A program made the translations under genes and the position numbers. Below are positions 9,901 to 20,965 of a stretch of 21,265 bases of DNA, piece after piece. The number at the start of each line of letters is the position of its first letter. The first letter of the stretch is position 1. The notes below the pieces were generated by a model. It had not been told where the DNA came from, ran no database searches, and was given only the letters and a program-made list of their open reading frames with translations. The stretch is from Nymphaea colorata. Taxonomy: Eukaryota; Streptophyta; Magnoliopsida; Nymphaeales; Nymphaeaceae. Where the stretch lies: assembly GCF_008831285.2 (NCBI RefSeq), contig NW_022204884.1:1-21265 (forward strand), in the 5' to 3' direction.

Positions 9901-11071
9901 TCTAGCCGAACACAATAACAAATCCGAGCAACGTGTTGCTCACCAACTCTTCTTGTTTTCTCTACGTACTAACCTTTTCTCTTGCGCTATTTTGATGTCT
10001 TTTGCTGCTGCTACCAGGTCGCCCAAGTTGCTGCAGCCTTCCCGGGATGAAGACAGCCTCACAACCTTCTTTGTGTTTGAGAAGGAAGGCACCGTGCTTC
10101 AACAAAATGCTCGTGGGGTATTCTTCGTGGTCCGTTGGAGAAGCCGCGCGCCGGAGCTTGCTGCTATCCTTAGCCATGATCCTTAGGTCGAGGGGAAGAG
10201 GAAGAAACCAGAAAACAAGGACGAGTGGAAGAGGGAGACCTTCGGTTGACAAGAGGGCTAAAGACGATGCAGATCTTCACCTTGGGATTCGAAAGGTAGA
10301 TGACGCCAAGAGAATGACGCTAGGCTAGGGAGATACCTTGAGGACGAGTGGAGGAGAAGAGGCTGCGCCATGGATGAGGAGGGACGCCAAGGAGAGAAGG
10401 GAGACCACCGCGGGAGAGGGGTGAGCCAAGGGGAGTACGAGAGAGAGAAAGGGCATTCCGCCCAACACAATTCCTCAATTCATTTTCCTTATTCAAAAGC
10501 ATAACAATTACATGAATTCAATCACTTAAATAACTTCCTAATCAACTCGGTTCACATTCCGAACCGGTTCACTAAAGAATCAAAACAAAAACGGAACTCA
10601 ATTGGATCTAAAAAACGGAGCTCCAAAGAAATCCAAAAACGGAACTCAATGGGGTCCAAAAACGGAACTCTATGGGATCCAAAAACGAGCTCCAAAAAAT
10701 CAATCCTAATGGACGCTATCCGTCCAAATAAAATGGTCCGTGGATCATTTGGATCCACTTGCTTGGGCGCATGGTTGAGCTTGGACCGGCTCAACCCCCT
10801 TTTGCCTAGGTTCGACCTAGACTACCTCGTGTGAACTTGGGTTAGGACTCGACCATAGGTTAGACCAATCAAGTTCGGGAAAGTCCTAAAAACGGATCAA
10901 AGCCACCTTGAGGTTTAATCCAATTTCGCTCACGCTTGGCCGTTGTTGCTCCGCCCGCTCCGCCCACTGCAAGAACTCCAAGCTGTATAGTTTCCTCCGT
11001 GGCTGGCCTAGCTGCCTTGCTGGACTCACGTCCAGCACTTACGAGCCTAGTCGGACCCGGCTTGGCCCTTG
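6911..11071 (-). mobile_element. LTR copy B (5' LTR of the element; B subfamily)
   Basis: Its 3' end is intact (plus strand TGTTAGGATCCC at 6911). The other end stops at about 11071, some 40 bp short of the LTR start seen in copy A, where it joins the inverted copy C. The outer two thirds (6911 to about 9770) differ from A and D by many substitutions and indels, for example a shorter and different stretch around 8240-8700, and define a B subfamily. From about 9770 to the junction it is nearly identical to copy D 8.36 kb to the right. The minisatellite here has five units rather than six. The arrangement as 5' LTR rests on the leader-like sequence to its left. Confidence 0.7.
10591..10697 (-). 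repeat. 23-bp minisatellite in LTR B, about five units
   Basis: Same core as in copy A, but one unit shorter, with a slightly longer poly-A spacer in the first unit. Copy D has the same five-unit form, matching its B-type origin here. Confidence 0.75.
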
Positions 11072-11166
11072 GGTCCAAGCTCAACCATGCGCCCAAGCAA
11101 GTGGATCCAAATGATCCACGGACCATTTTATTTGGACGAATAGCGTCCATTAGGATTGAGTTATTG

Positions 11167-11296
11167 GAGCTCGTTTTTGGATCCCATGGAGTTCCGTTTT
11201 TGGACCCCATGGAGTTCCGTTTTTGGATCCCATGGAGCTCCGTTTTTGGATTTCATTTGAGTTCCGTTTTTGGATCCATTTGAGTCCGTTTTTGAT
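11167..11296 (+). repeat. 23-bp minisatellite in LTR C, about six units
   Basis: Six head-to-tail units with core GAGTTCCGTTTTTGGA. The order of variants matches copy A in reverse complement, supporting an A-type origin for this part of copy C. Confidence 0.8.
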
Positions 11297-12594
11297 TTGT
11301 TTCTTTAGTGAACCGGTTCGGAATGTGAACCGAGTTGCTTAGGCTATTATTTAAGTCATTGAATTCATGTAAATGTTATGCTTTTGAATAATGAAAATGA
11401 ATTGAGGAATTGTGTTGGGCGGAATGCCCTTTCTCTCTCTCGTACTCCCCTTGGCTCACCCCTCTCCCGCGGTGGTCTCCCTTCTCTCCTTGGCGTCCCT
11501 CCTCATCCATGGCGCAGCCTCTTCTCCTCCACTCGTCCTCAAGGTATCTCCCTAGCCTAACGTCATCTCTCTTGGCGTCATCTACCTTTCAAACCCCAAG
11601 GTGAAGATCTGCATCGTCTTCAGCCCTCTTGTCAACCGAAGGTCTCCCTCTTCCACTCGACCTTGTTTTCTGGTTTCTTCCTCTCCCCGTCGACCTAAGG
11701 ATCACGGCCTAAGGATAGCAGCAAGCTCCGGCGCGCGGCGTCTCCAACGGACCACGAAGAATACCCCACGAGCATTTTCTTGAAGCACGGTGCCTTCCTT
11801 CTCAAGCACAAAGAAGGTTGTGAGGCTGTCTTCATCCCGGGAAGGCTGCAGCAACTTGGGCGACCTGGTAGCAGCAGCAAAAGACATCAAAGTAGCGCAA
11901 GAGAAAAAGGTTAGTACGAAGAGAAAACAAGAAAAGTTAGTGAGCAACACGTTGCTCGGTTTTGATCTTGAGTTCGGCTAGAAGATGGATTTCAATCCCT
12001 CGGTGTAAACCCGTGAGATTGAGCTCACATCCCGCGGCTGAAAACAGAATTAAACCCTTGCTTACGCGTCTCAAGAACTCCTTGGCTTTCTTGAGTTCTT
12101 TCCCTCACGCTACGCACGAAGGTTCCCCACGAGCGTCCTCAAAAAACGGCCTCTTTGGTTGCCTCCGTTTTTGGGCAAAACGGATGCACAAATCCAGCAA
12201 GCAAAAAGGGCTTGCAAAGTGCATCAAAAGGCGTCAAAACAAAGAAAGAAATACAAAAAAGAAGACGCCCCATCAAAAGGAATCAAACGGCTGAATTTGA
12301 GCTTCATCCGGCTACTCGTTCTCGTGTTTTAGGCCCGGCCTGAACCCTGCAATTTCCGGTGAATTTTCTGTGATTCCGGCCAGACTTTGGCCCTTTTCTG
12401 GCGTGGACTAATCTGCCCCTGACCGTGGAACTGTTCAATAACAAGCTGAGGGTATTCTGGTCCATTGTTGGAGGAGCGCACTAGGGTAAATCACCCTAGC
12501 CGCCGGTGCTAGCTCGCACCTTCCTTGGCCGCCGGTCTTCATTTGGTAAGTCCTATTCTTTCTCTCTTTTGTTTAATCCTAGCCCTTGAGTGAG

Positions 12595-12604
12595 CCACGT
12601 GTCA
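12595..12604 (+). promoter_or_regulatory. G-box/ABRE-like site in LTR C
   Basis: CCACGTGTCA contains the palindromic G-box CACGTG and the ABRE core ACGTGTC. The same site is at 20956-20965 in copy E, and CACGTG is present at the equivalent place in A (2141-2146) and B (9286-9291), but is changed to CATGTG in D. Plant bZIP and bHLH factors bind such sites. A role in LTR transcription is not shown. Confidence 0.2.
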
Positions 12605-15100
12605 GCCATCCCCTTAGCCTCCCAGATTTACCTAGCCACCTGTCCCACTTGGTTGATTCGGTCCCAGCCGAGAATCATCCAAGACTCCATCGAATTCCCC
12701 CAAATCCGGTAAATCCCTCTCCTCGCAATCTCCTTACCAATTTTGTTGCCAATCTTGTAGTCAACCGAGTCCTTCCTCTCATCTTAGCCATTGGTGTCGC
12801 CATGTGTCGTCATCCCAGCCTGCAGCTACTGCCACCTCACCAGCTAGTCCCTCCATCCTTGTCGAGCAGCCTACCCCTGGCGTTTTCACCTTTTCCCTCG
12901 CATAATCCCTCTACCGTTTTTGTTGACTCTCACACGTATTTCTATTTTGGTGGAGCGTTGTGAGAACGCCACCTCCTCCTCTTCCCTATCGAGCCCCTTC
13001 CTTTTTGTTAGCCCCAAGCCTCATCACCAGGTCACCACTCCCTCTCGAGACCTTGGCCCCACACGTTTTACCTTTCTCAGCCCTTAGAGCCCTTGCCGAT
13101 TTCGTAGAGGCCATCACACGTTTTCCTTTTGGAAGTGAGGTCTAGGAATTCGCCACCTCCTCCTTGCCCCAGCTCGTCTCCTCCATTTTTGGTATCTTAC
13201 CTTAGCTCCTCTCCACCTCACCTTCCCTAATTATTACCCACCTGAACCGAGCCAGCTTTCCCCCTCTATGTCGCACACCATTCCTCTGTAGATCCCACGA
13301 TTTACACTTGTCAACGTTGGAGCCAACCTTGTTATCGCACTTCCCCCTTTCTTTTCCTCCACCGTCTTTAGTCCCTCTCGCATGGAGTTCTCCCCTTGCC
13401 TCCTCATGCTCTTACCTTGAGTGTTAGCCAGCTTTACCCCTTTAGCTCTTGCCTAATCCCTTTCTTGTCGAGTCACCCCTTGTGTCCCTCGTGAAGAAGA
13501 GAAGAAGGAGTCCCCACGCGCCTAACGTTGAAGTCTTACCTTTTGTCTTTGGCCACGTGCCTCCCCTTCCTAACAATTGGAAGAAAGCCGAGCCAATTCC
13601 CTCCTCATTTTTAGGAAGGAAATTGGAGTCGAATCCTTATTTGCTAGTCTCTCTCTAGCAAGTCTCTTAGCTCTCATTTCAGTTTAGAATTGAGCGCCCC
13701 TTTTCCTCCTCTACCGTAGGAAGGAATCTCCCCGCCAACCCTTGCCTTTGGCAATTGGCGTCCTTCTCACCTCCCTCTTTCTTAGTTAGGTGGCCTCCAC
13801 CTGGCCTCACCCACTTTGATACCCGTAGGAACCATTGACCAGCTTAAGTCAACACCCCTTAGATAGACTTACCGGAACCTCCCTTGTCCTAATTTAGGTA
13901 AGTCCTTGTCGCAATATCCCTTGGTCAACCCCCCTAAGTCGACCTCTCCTACTTTGGCCACCCGTGCCCTTGACCCTCCTTTCCTCTATTTCTGGAAAGT
14001 AGCCCTAGGTCCTAAGGCAGCCAAGGTCAACGCTGCCTAAGTGATTCGGACCCACCTCTTGCACGGCTAGACCCAAGCGCCCCCTCTCTTCCGCACCTTC
14101 CTTATGCCTTAGCGTCTTGACTTAATTCAAGTCAATCCCAGCCGCATTTGAACCTAAGCCAGTCCTTAGTCCGCCTTGACCCAGCTGACCCTAAGCCTTG
14201 ACCTGGCCAGCCACCTTAACCGGACCCTCTCGTAGCTAGGTTTGCCTGAGCTCTAAACCGAGCTCTTATCTTTTCCCGTAGCTAGGTTCTTCCGGGTTCT
14301 AAACCGAACCCAGCCCTTCCGAAGGTCCTCCCCTACGCACGGCGAGGCACTTCCAGTTCTGATACCCTCTTGGAGCAGCGATCCCAGCACGGCCAGGAGG
14401 ACCTATCCCAGCAGTAGCTAACCACTAGCTGCTGTCTCTTGCTCACGGCCAGGAGGGCCGTATTCCAGCAACACGTCCGGCGTCCATAGCCGGCAATTTG
14501 AAGACTGCCGGTGTAGCTTCCACCTCTTCGCGGGATCCAATCCGCTTCTTCTCATCCGAAGATCTCCCTCACTATTGCTGCATTGCCCGAGGTTGGGGAT
14601 TCACCTCGTGGCCTTCTTGCTGAAAGCCAAGAATAGCTTGGCTGGTAACGCCCTCTCACTCCCTTGTAGTTTCGCGGGTCGGGTGCATTTGCTTTCGTAT
14701 TTGCTTGAGCCCGGCTTTGGCCTTGGTTGATTCCAGCGGTACCTCGACGGCCCTTGGCCTAGACACGACCGCTAATCGACGAGCCTACCTAGGGTATTGG
14801 GTGTGGTTTGTTACGTATAGCATGGTTTGTGTGGTTTGATGGTTTGAATTGAGTGAGTTGCGAGAGTACTTTTGTATCGCGCACGCTTGTACGGCCTCAC
14901 ATCCCTCGTACATTTCTGTAGTAGGTTTTGACTTAGTTAGGTTTTTGGGATTACCCTACTTGTTCATCACGTCCTATTGGGTTTGCGCCGGGTCCTGTCC
15001 GGCCGGGTAGTTCCTTGTATAATTTGTTTAGGATTTTGGTCTAGATTCCTCGAGGCGATCTTGGCAGTAGGACCTCGACTCCTTGGGTCGGCCCGTTGGG

Positions 15101-18100
15101 AGCCGAGGTCCTACTGCCAAGATCGCCTCGAGCAATCTAGACCAAAAACCTAAACAAATAATACAAGGAACTACCCGGCCAGACAGGACCCCGGCGCAAA
15201 CCCAATAGGACGTGAATACACGGAAGGGTAATCCCAAAAACCTATCTAAAGTCAAACCTACTATAGAAAACTACTAGGGATGTGAGGCCGTACAACCGTG
15301 TGCGATACAGAAATGCTCTCGCAACTCACTCAAGATCATACCATACAAGCCACACAAACCATAACTACGCGTAACAAACCACACCCAATACCCTAGGTAG
15401 GCTCGTCGATTAGCGGTCGTGTCTAGGCCAAGGGCCGTCGAGGTACCGCTGGAACCAACCAAGGCCGAAGCCGGGCTCAAGCAAATACGAAAGCAAATGC
15501 ACCCGACCCGCGAAACTACAAGGGAGTGAGAGGGCATTACCGGCCAAGCTAATCTTGGCTTTCAGCAAGAAGGCCACGAGGTGAATCCCCAACCTCGGGC
15601 AATGCAGCAACAAACGAGGAGGACTCCGGTTGAGGTCGGCAGCAAACTGGATCTCCCGATGAAGTGGACGCTACACCGGAAGTCTTCAAATGGCCGGCTA
15701 GGGACGCCGGACGAGTTGCTGGAATACGGCCCTCCTGGCCGTGAGCAAGGGACAGCAGCAATTCACAAGCTACTGCTGGAAGAGGCCCGCCTGGCCGTGA
15801 AGGTAGCGCGGCAGCAAGGGGTGTGCCGAAGCTGGAAGGGTCCCGCTGTGCGTGGGGATGACCTTCGAAGGGCTGGGTTCGGTATAGAACCCGGGAGAGC
15901 CTAACTACGGGAAGGAGGAGAGCTCGGTCTAGAGCTCGGGCAGACCTAGCTACGAGGGAGGTCCGGCTATGGATGGCTGGCTAGGTCGTGGCTTAGGTGA
16001 GCTAAGTCAAGGCTTAGGGACAGCTGGGACAAGGTGGACTAAGGACTGGCTTAGGTTCAGATGCGGCTGGGTTGACTTGAATCAAGTCAAGACGCTAAGG
16101 AATGAAGAAGGTGCGGAAGAGAGGTGGCGGCTTGGGTGTAGCCGTGCAAGAGGTGGGTCCGAATCACTTAGGCAGCGTTGACCTTGGCTGCCTTAGGACC
16201 TAGGGCTACTTTCCAAAATAAGAGGAAAGGAGGCTCAAGGACGCGGGTTACCAAAATGGGATAAGTCGACTTAGGGGGGTTGACTAGGTTGGCGCGTGAA
16301 GGCTTACTCAAAACGAAGTAAGGCTTGGCGCGGTTGGGACTAACCTAAGGCGACGGAATGGTGGACTCGGCTAAGACTTTCCTAGCTGGTGAGGGTTGAC
16401 TTGGCTGGTCAAGGGTTCCTAAGGGGAGTGAAACCAGGTGGCGGTTTCCTAACTAAGAAAGAGGGAGATGAGAAGGACGCCAATTGCCAAAGGCACGGGT
16501 TGGCGTGGAGATTTCCTTCCTTAGAGTGAGGGGGGAAGGGGGCCCCAATTCCAAAATGAATTGAGAGCTAAGAGAGTTGCTAGAGAGAGACTAGCAAATT
16601 AGGAAATGATTCCAATCTCCTTCCTAATGAATAAGGAGGGAATTGGCTCGGCTTGCTCCCTAAATTCGTGAGTAGGGAGAGGCACTGGCCTTTGCCAAAA
16701 AAAGTAAGTCTTCAACGTTATTGCTCGAGTTCTCTTTCTCTTCTTCTCAACGGACTCAAAGGGGACGAGCAAGGCAAAATGGGAAAGATGGGGGCTAAGG
16801 GGTCACGCTGGATAATACTAAAGTTAAGAGCATGAGGTGGCAGGGGAGAAATCCATGCGAGAGGGACTAAAGACGGTGGAGGAAAAGAAAGGGGAAAGTG
16901 CGATAACAAGGTTGACTCCAACGTTGACAAGTGTAAACCGTGGGACCTACAAGGAATTGGTTAACGAGGTGGAAGGAAGAAGCTGGCTCGGTTCAGGTGG
17001 GGTCAAGAGGGGTAAGCACGAGGTGGCAAGGAGCTAGGGTAAGATACCAAAAATGGAGGAGACGAGCTGGGGCAAGGAGGAGGTGGCACTCTCGTGTGAC
17101 TTCCCTTCCAAGTTGGGAAACCGCGTGAGGATGCTAAGGGATGCGATAAGGCTTGACGAGGGAAGGGAGACCTCGTGTGGGCCAAGGGCAAGGGTGGGCT
17201 GTATAGGTGGCAGATGGAGAGGGACTGGGCTGGCGTGATGTTAGGGATATGATTTGGGGAGTAGGAGGTGGCACCCTTTCACGACTTCTCCAAAATGGAA
17301 AGACGTGTGAGAGTCAACAAAAACGGTAGAGTGGCTGTACGAGGGAAAAGGGAAAGACATGTGGGGCAGGCTGCTCGACAAGGAGGGAGGGGCCAGCTGG
17401 TGAGGTGGCAGGATGGGTAAGCTAGGATTAGGACACGTGGCGACACCAAGGGTGAAGATTAAAGGCTGGACTCGGTTGACTAAAAACAAGGCAACGAAGT
17501 TGGAAAGGGGATTGCGGCAAGGGGGAATCTTCCGGATTTGGTGGATTACGATGGGCTATGGATTGATTCTCGGCTGGGACGAGATCAGCCAAGTGGGACA
17601 GGTGGCTAGGTAAATCTGGGAGGCTAAGGGGATGGCTGACATGTGGTATAGGCAAGGGCTGAGATTAAACACAAAAGAGAAGGAATAGGACTTACCAAAT
17701 GAAGACCGGCGGCCAAGGAAACGCGTGAAGCACCGGCGGCTAGGGTGTTTTGCCCTAGTGCGCTCCTCCAATGAATGGACCAGAATACCCTTAAGCTGAA
17801 ATTGAACTTGTCCACGGTCAGGGGCAGATTAGTCCATGCTGGAAATAGGCCAAAGTCTGGCCGGAATCAACAGAAATTCCACCGGAGTTGCAGAATTCAG
17901 GCTGAGGCTAGAATACGCGATTAATCAACCGGATGAAGCTCGTTTTTCACTATTTGATTCCTCTTGATGGGGCGTCTTCTACTTTGTATTCTTTTCTTTA
18001 TTTTGACGCCGTTTGATGCACCTTGCAAGCCCTTTTTGCTTGCTGGATTTGTGCATCCGTTTTGCTCAAAAACGGAGGCAACCAAAGAGGCCCTTTTTTG

Positions 18101-19432
18101 AGAATGCTCGTGGGGAACCTTCGTGTGTAGCGTGAGGGGAAGAACTTCAAGAACGCCACGGAGTTCTTGAGACGCGTAAGCAAGAATTTGGTGCTGTTTT
18201 CAGCCTTGGGATGAGAGCTCAAACTCTCGGGTGTACACCGAGGGAGTGAAATCCTCCTTCTAGCCGAACACAATAACAAATCCGAGCAACGTGTTGCTCA
18301 CCAACTCTTCTTGTTTTCTCTACGTACTAACCTTAATCTCTTGCGCTATTTTGATGTCTTTTGCTGCTGCTACCAGGTCGCCCAAGTTGCTGCAGCCTTC
18401 CCGGGATGAAGACAGCCTCACAACCTTCTTTGTGTTTGAGAAGGAAGGCACCGTGCTTCAACAAAATGCTCGTGGGGTATTCTTCGTGGTCCGTTGGAGA
18501 CGCCGCACGCCGGAGCTTGCTGCTATCCTTAGGCCATGATCCTTAGGTCGAGGGGAAGAGGAAGAAACCAGAAAACAAGGACGAGTGGAAGAGGGAGACC
18601 TTCGGTTGACAAGAGGGCTAAAGACGATGCAGATCTTCACCTTGGGATTCGAAAGGTAGATGACGCCAAGAGAGATGACGCTACGCTAGGGAGATACCTT
18701 GAGGAAGAGTGGAGGAGAAGAGGCTGCACCATGGATGAGGAGGGACGCCAAGGAGAGAAGGGAGACCACCGCGGGAGAGGGGTGAGCCAAGGGGAGTACG
18801 AGAGAGAGAAAGGGCATTCCGCCCAACACAATTCCTCAATTCATTTTCCTTATTCAAAAGCATAACAATTACATGAATTCAATCACTTAAATAACTTCCT
18901 AATCAACTCGGTTCACATTCCGAACCAGTTCAGTAAAGAATCAAAACAAAAACGGAACTCAATTGGACCTAAAAAACGGAGCTCCAAAGAAATCCAAAAA
19001 CGGAACTCAATGGGGTCCAAAAACGGAACTCTATGGGATCCAAAAACGAGCTCCAAAAAATCAATCCTAATGGACGCTATCCGTCCAAATAAAATGGTCC
19101 GTGGATCATTTGGATCCACTTGCTTGGGCGCATGGTTGAGCTTGGACCGGCTCAACCCCCTTTTGCCTAGGTTCGACCTAGACTACCTCGTGTGAACTTG
19201 GGTTAGGACTCGACCATAGATTAGACCAATCAAGTTCGGGAAAGTCCTAAAAACGGATCAAAGCCACCTTGAGGTTTAATCCAATTTCGCTCACGCTTGG
19301 CCGTTGTTGCTCCGCCCGCTCCGCCCACTGCAAGAACTCCAAGCTGTATAGTTTCCTCCGTGGCTGGCCTAGCTGCCTTGCTGGACTCACGTCCAGCACT
19401 TACGAGCCTAGTCGGACCCGGCTTGGCCCTTG
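15101..19432 (-). mobile_element. LTR copy D, mosaic of A and B types
   Basis: It begins at about 15101 (GCCGAGGTCC), some 40 bp inside the LTR 3' end, fused to copy C, and ends at 19432 at the junction with copy E. From 15101 to about 18060 it is A-type and nearly identical to copy A. From about 18120 to 19432 it is B-type and nearly identical to copy B. Between them, 18060-18120 shows mixed diagnostic bases: the long T run of A with the adjacent GGGAACC of B. No leader, polypurine tract or coding part is attached. It is best read as a recombinant LTR, not as part of an intact element. Confidence 0.75.
18952..19058 (-). repeat. 23-bp minisatellite in LTR D, about five units
   Basis: Five-unit form matching copy B with one visible T/C difference in the first unit. 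It lies in the B-type part of copy D. Confidence 0.75.
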
Positions 19433-19527
19433 GGTCCAAGCTCAACCATGCGCCCAAGCAAGTGGATCCAAATGATCCACGGACCATTTTATTTGGACGA
19501 ATAGCGTCCATTAGGATTGAGTTATTG

Positions 19528-19657
19528 GAGCTCGTTTTTGGATCCCATGGAGTTCCGTTTTTGGACCCCATGGAGTTCCGTTTTTGGATCCCATGGAACT
19601 CCGTTTTTGGATTTCATTTGAGTTCCGTTTTTGGATCCATTTGAGTCCGTTTTTGAT
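19528..19657 (+). repeat. 23-bp minisatellite in LTR E, about six units
   Basis: Same six-unit array as copy C, with one G/A change (GAGCTCC to GAACTCC) in the fourth unit. Confidence 0.8.
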
Positions 19658-20955
19658 TTGTTTCTTTAGTGAACCGGTTCGGAATGTGAACCGAGTTGCT
19701 TAGGCTATTATTTAAGTCATTGAATTCATGTAAATGTTATGCTTTTGAATAATGAAAATGAATTGAGGAATTGTGTTGGGCGGAATGCCCTTTCTCTCTC
19801 TCGTACTCCCCTTGGCTCACCCCTCTCCCGCGGTGGTCTCCCTTCTCTCCTTGGCGTCCCTCCTCATCCATGGCGCAGCCTCTTCTCCTCCACTCGTCCT
19901 CAAGGTATCTCCCTAGCCTAACGTCATCTCTCTTGGCGTCATCTACCTTTCAAACCCCAAGGTGAAGATCTGCATCGTCTTCAGCCCTCTTGTCAACCGA
20001 AGGTCTCCCTCTTCCACTCGACCTTGTTTTCTGGTTTCTTCCTCTCCCCGTCGACCTAAGGATCACGGCCTAAGGATAGCAGCAAGCTCCGGCGCGCGGC
20101 GTCTCCAACGGACCACGAAGAATACCCCACGAGCATTTTCTTGAAGCACGGTGCCTTCCTTCTCAAGCACAAAGAAGGTTGTGAGGCTGTCTTCATCCCG
20201 GGAAGGCTGCAGCAACTTGGGCGACCTGGTAGCAGCAGCAAAAGACATCAAAGTAGCGCAAGAGAAAAAGGTTAGTACGAAGAGAAAACAAGAAAAGTTA
20301 GTGAGCAACACGTTGCTCGGTTTTGATCTTGAGTTCGGCTAGAAGATGGATTTCAATCCCTCAGTGTAAACCCGTGAGATTGAGCTCACATCCCGCGGCT
20401 GAAAACAGAATTAAACCCTTGCTTATGCGTCTCAAGAACTCCTTGGCTTTCTTGAGTTCTTTCCCTCACGCTACGCACGAAGGTTCCCCACGAGCGTCCT
20501 CAAAAAACGGCCTCTTTGGTTGCCTCCGTTTTTGGGCAAAACGGATGCACAAATCCAGCAAGCAAAAAGGGCTTGCAAAGTGCATCAAAAGGCGTCAAAA
20601 CAAAGAAAGAAATACAAAAAAGAAGACGCCCCATCAAAAGGAATCAAACGGCTGAATTTGAGCTTCATCCGGCTACTCGTTCTCGTGTTTTAGGCCCGGC
20701 CTGAACCCTGCAATTTCCGGTGAATTTTCTGTGATTCCGGCCAGACTTTGGCCCTTTTCTGGCGTGGACTAATCTGCCCCTGACCGTGGAACTGTTCAAT
20801 AACAAGCTGAGGGTATTCTGGTCCATTGTTGGAGGAGCGCACTAGGGTAAATCACCCTAGCCGCCGGTGCTAGCTCGCACCTTCCTTGGCCGCCGGTCTT
20901 CATTTGGTAAGTCCTATTCTTTCTCTCTTTTGTTTAATCCTAGCCCTTGAGTGAG

Positions 20956-20965
20956 CCACGTGTCA
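20956..20965 (+). promoter_or_regulatory. G-box/ABRE-like site in LTR E
   Basis: Same CCACGTGTCA as in copy C, within the recent duplication, so it is not independent evidence of conservation. Confidence 0.2.

Larger units (their letters stand above)
1..11071 (-). mobile_element. Probable non-autonomous Ty3/gypsy-type LTR element, rearranged
   Basis: Read on the minus strand, the parts fall in the order expected of an LTR retrotransposon: an LTR (copy B), its 3' end TAACA at 6911, a TGG-starting PBS-like site two bases on, a short leader, a coding remnant, a purine tract and a second LTR (copy A) starting TGTTA at 3987. The LTR ends form the short inverted repeat TGTTA/TAACA. I see no protease, reverse transcriptase, RNase H or integrase motif, so the element would depend on enzymes from elsewhere. 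It is damaged: an inverted LTR fragment (5722-6660) sits between leader and coding part, the first ~40 bp of copy B are missing at its junction with copy C, and copy A runs off the left edge, so no target-site duplication can be checked. B and A are clearly diverged from each other, so it is either old or assembled from two different elements. Confidence 0.55.
9770..12904. repeat. Direct duplication, left copy (inner B, junction, start of C)
   Basis: Nearly identical to about 18128-21265. The offset is 8358 near 9941 and 8361 from about 10310 onward, changed by single-base indels only. By eye I find about a dozen differences. The copy spans the inverted junction at 11072, so the duplication is later than the inversion. 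Confidence 0.85.
6946..15077. repeat. Giant imperfect palindrome B/C with 284-bp loop
   Basis: Copy B to 10787 and copy C from 11072 are inverted copies of about 3.9-4.0 kb each, separated by 10788-11071. The loop is the 5' part of LTR B that has no partner in C. Next to the loop the arms pair well; farther out they diverge by subfamily differences and indels. Confidence 0.8.
11072..15100 (+). mobile_element. LTR copy C, inverted relative to A, B and D
   Basis: In the plus orientation this copy starts at GGTCCAAGCTC (11072), the complement of 10777-10787 in copy B, so it lacks roughly the first 320 bp of the LTR. It runs to CCCGTTGGG at 15100, about 15 bp short of the LTR 3' terminus. Most of it is A-type: the six-unit minisatellite, the region 11960-12075 and everything from about 12900 onward match copy A in reverse complement. 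A patch of about 0.4 kb near 12460-12830 is B-type. Its distal part, 13912-14870, is nearly identical to F1. The plus strand is strongly pyrimidine-rich, the opposite of the neighbouring copies. Pro- and Ser-rich open frames here are consequences of that composition. Confidence 0.75.
11072..19148. repeat. Giant imperfect palindrome C/D with 26-bp loop
   Basis: Copy C up to 15077 (ending GACCTCG) is followed after 26 bp by CGAGGTC at 15104, and the two sides pair outward for about 4 kb, as inverted LTR copies. The first 27 or so bases of each arm at the axis are perfectly complementary. The arms differ by substitutions and indels, and partly by subfamily. Confidence 0.8.

Noticed and set aside
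10869-11283. Overlapping 113- and 115-codon frames on opposite strands across the B/C junction, repeated at 19230-19644
   Set aside because: They overlap each other, span a palindrome junction and the minisatellite, and are identical only because the segment is a recent duplication.
12545-12582. GGTAAGT...TTTAATCCTAG resembling a spliceable intron in LTR C
   Set aside because: The interval is only about 40 bp, too short for a plant intron, and there is no coding frame around it.
14353-14366. Minus-strand GGTATCAGAACTGG, close to the initiator-Met primer-binding site
   Set aside because: It lies inside LTR C on its antisense strand. The aligned places in A, B, D and F1 do not keep the match, so it cannot be the site used by this family.
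6946-15077. A single fold-back or Mutator-like DNA transposon with 4-kb terminal inverted repeats
   Set aside because: No transposase and no flanking duplication are visible. The same repeat shows TGTTA/TAACA ends and a purine tract abutting one copy, which fits an LTR better. It remains a weaker alternative.
11072-19432. Palindromes as a sequencing artefact from reads turned back on themselves
   Set aside because: The arms differ by many substitutions, indels and subfamily-specific patches, which a read-through artefact would not produce. A wrong assembly join at 11072 or 15100 cannot be ruled out from sequence alone.
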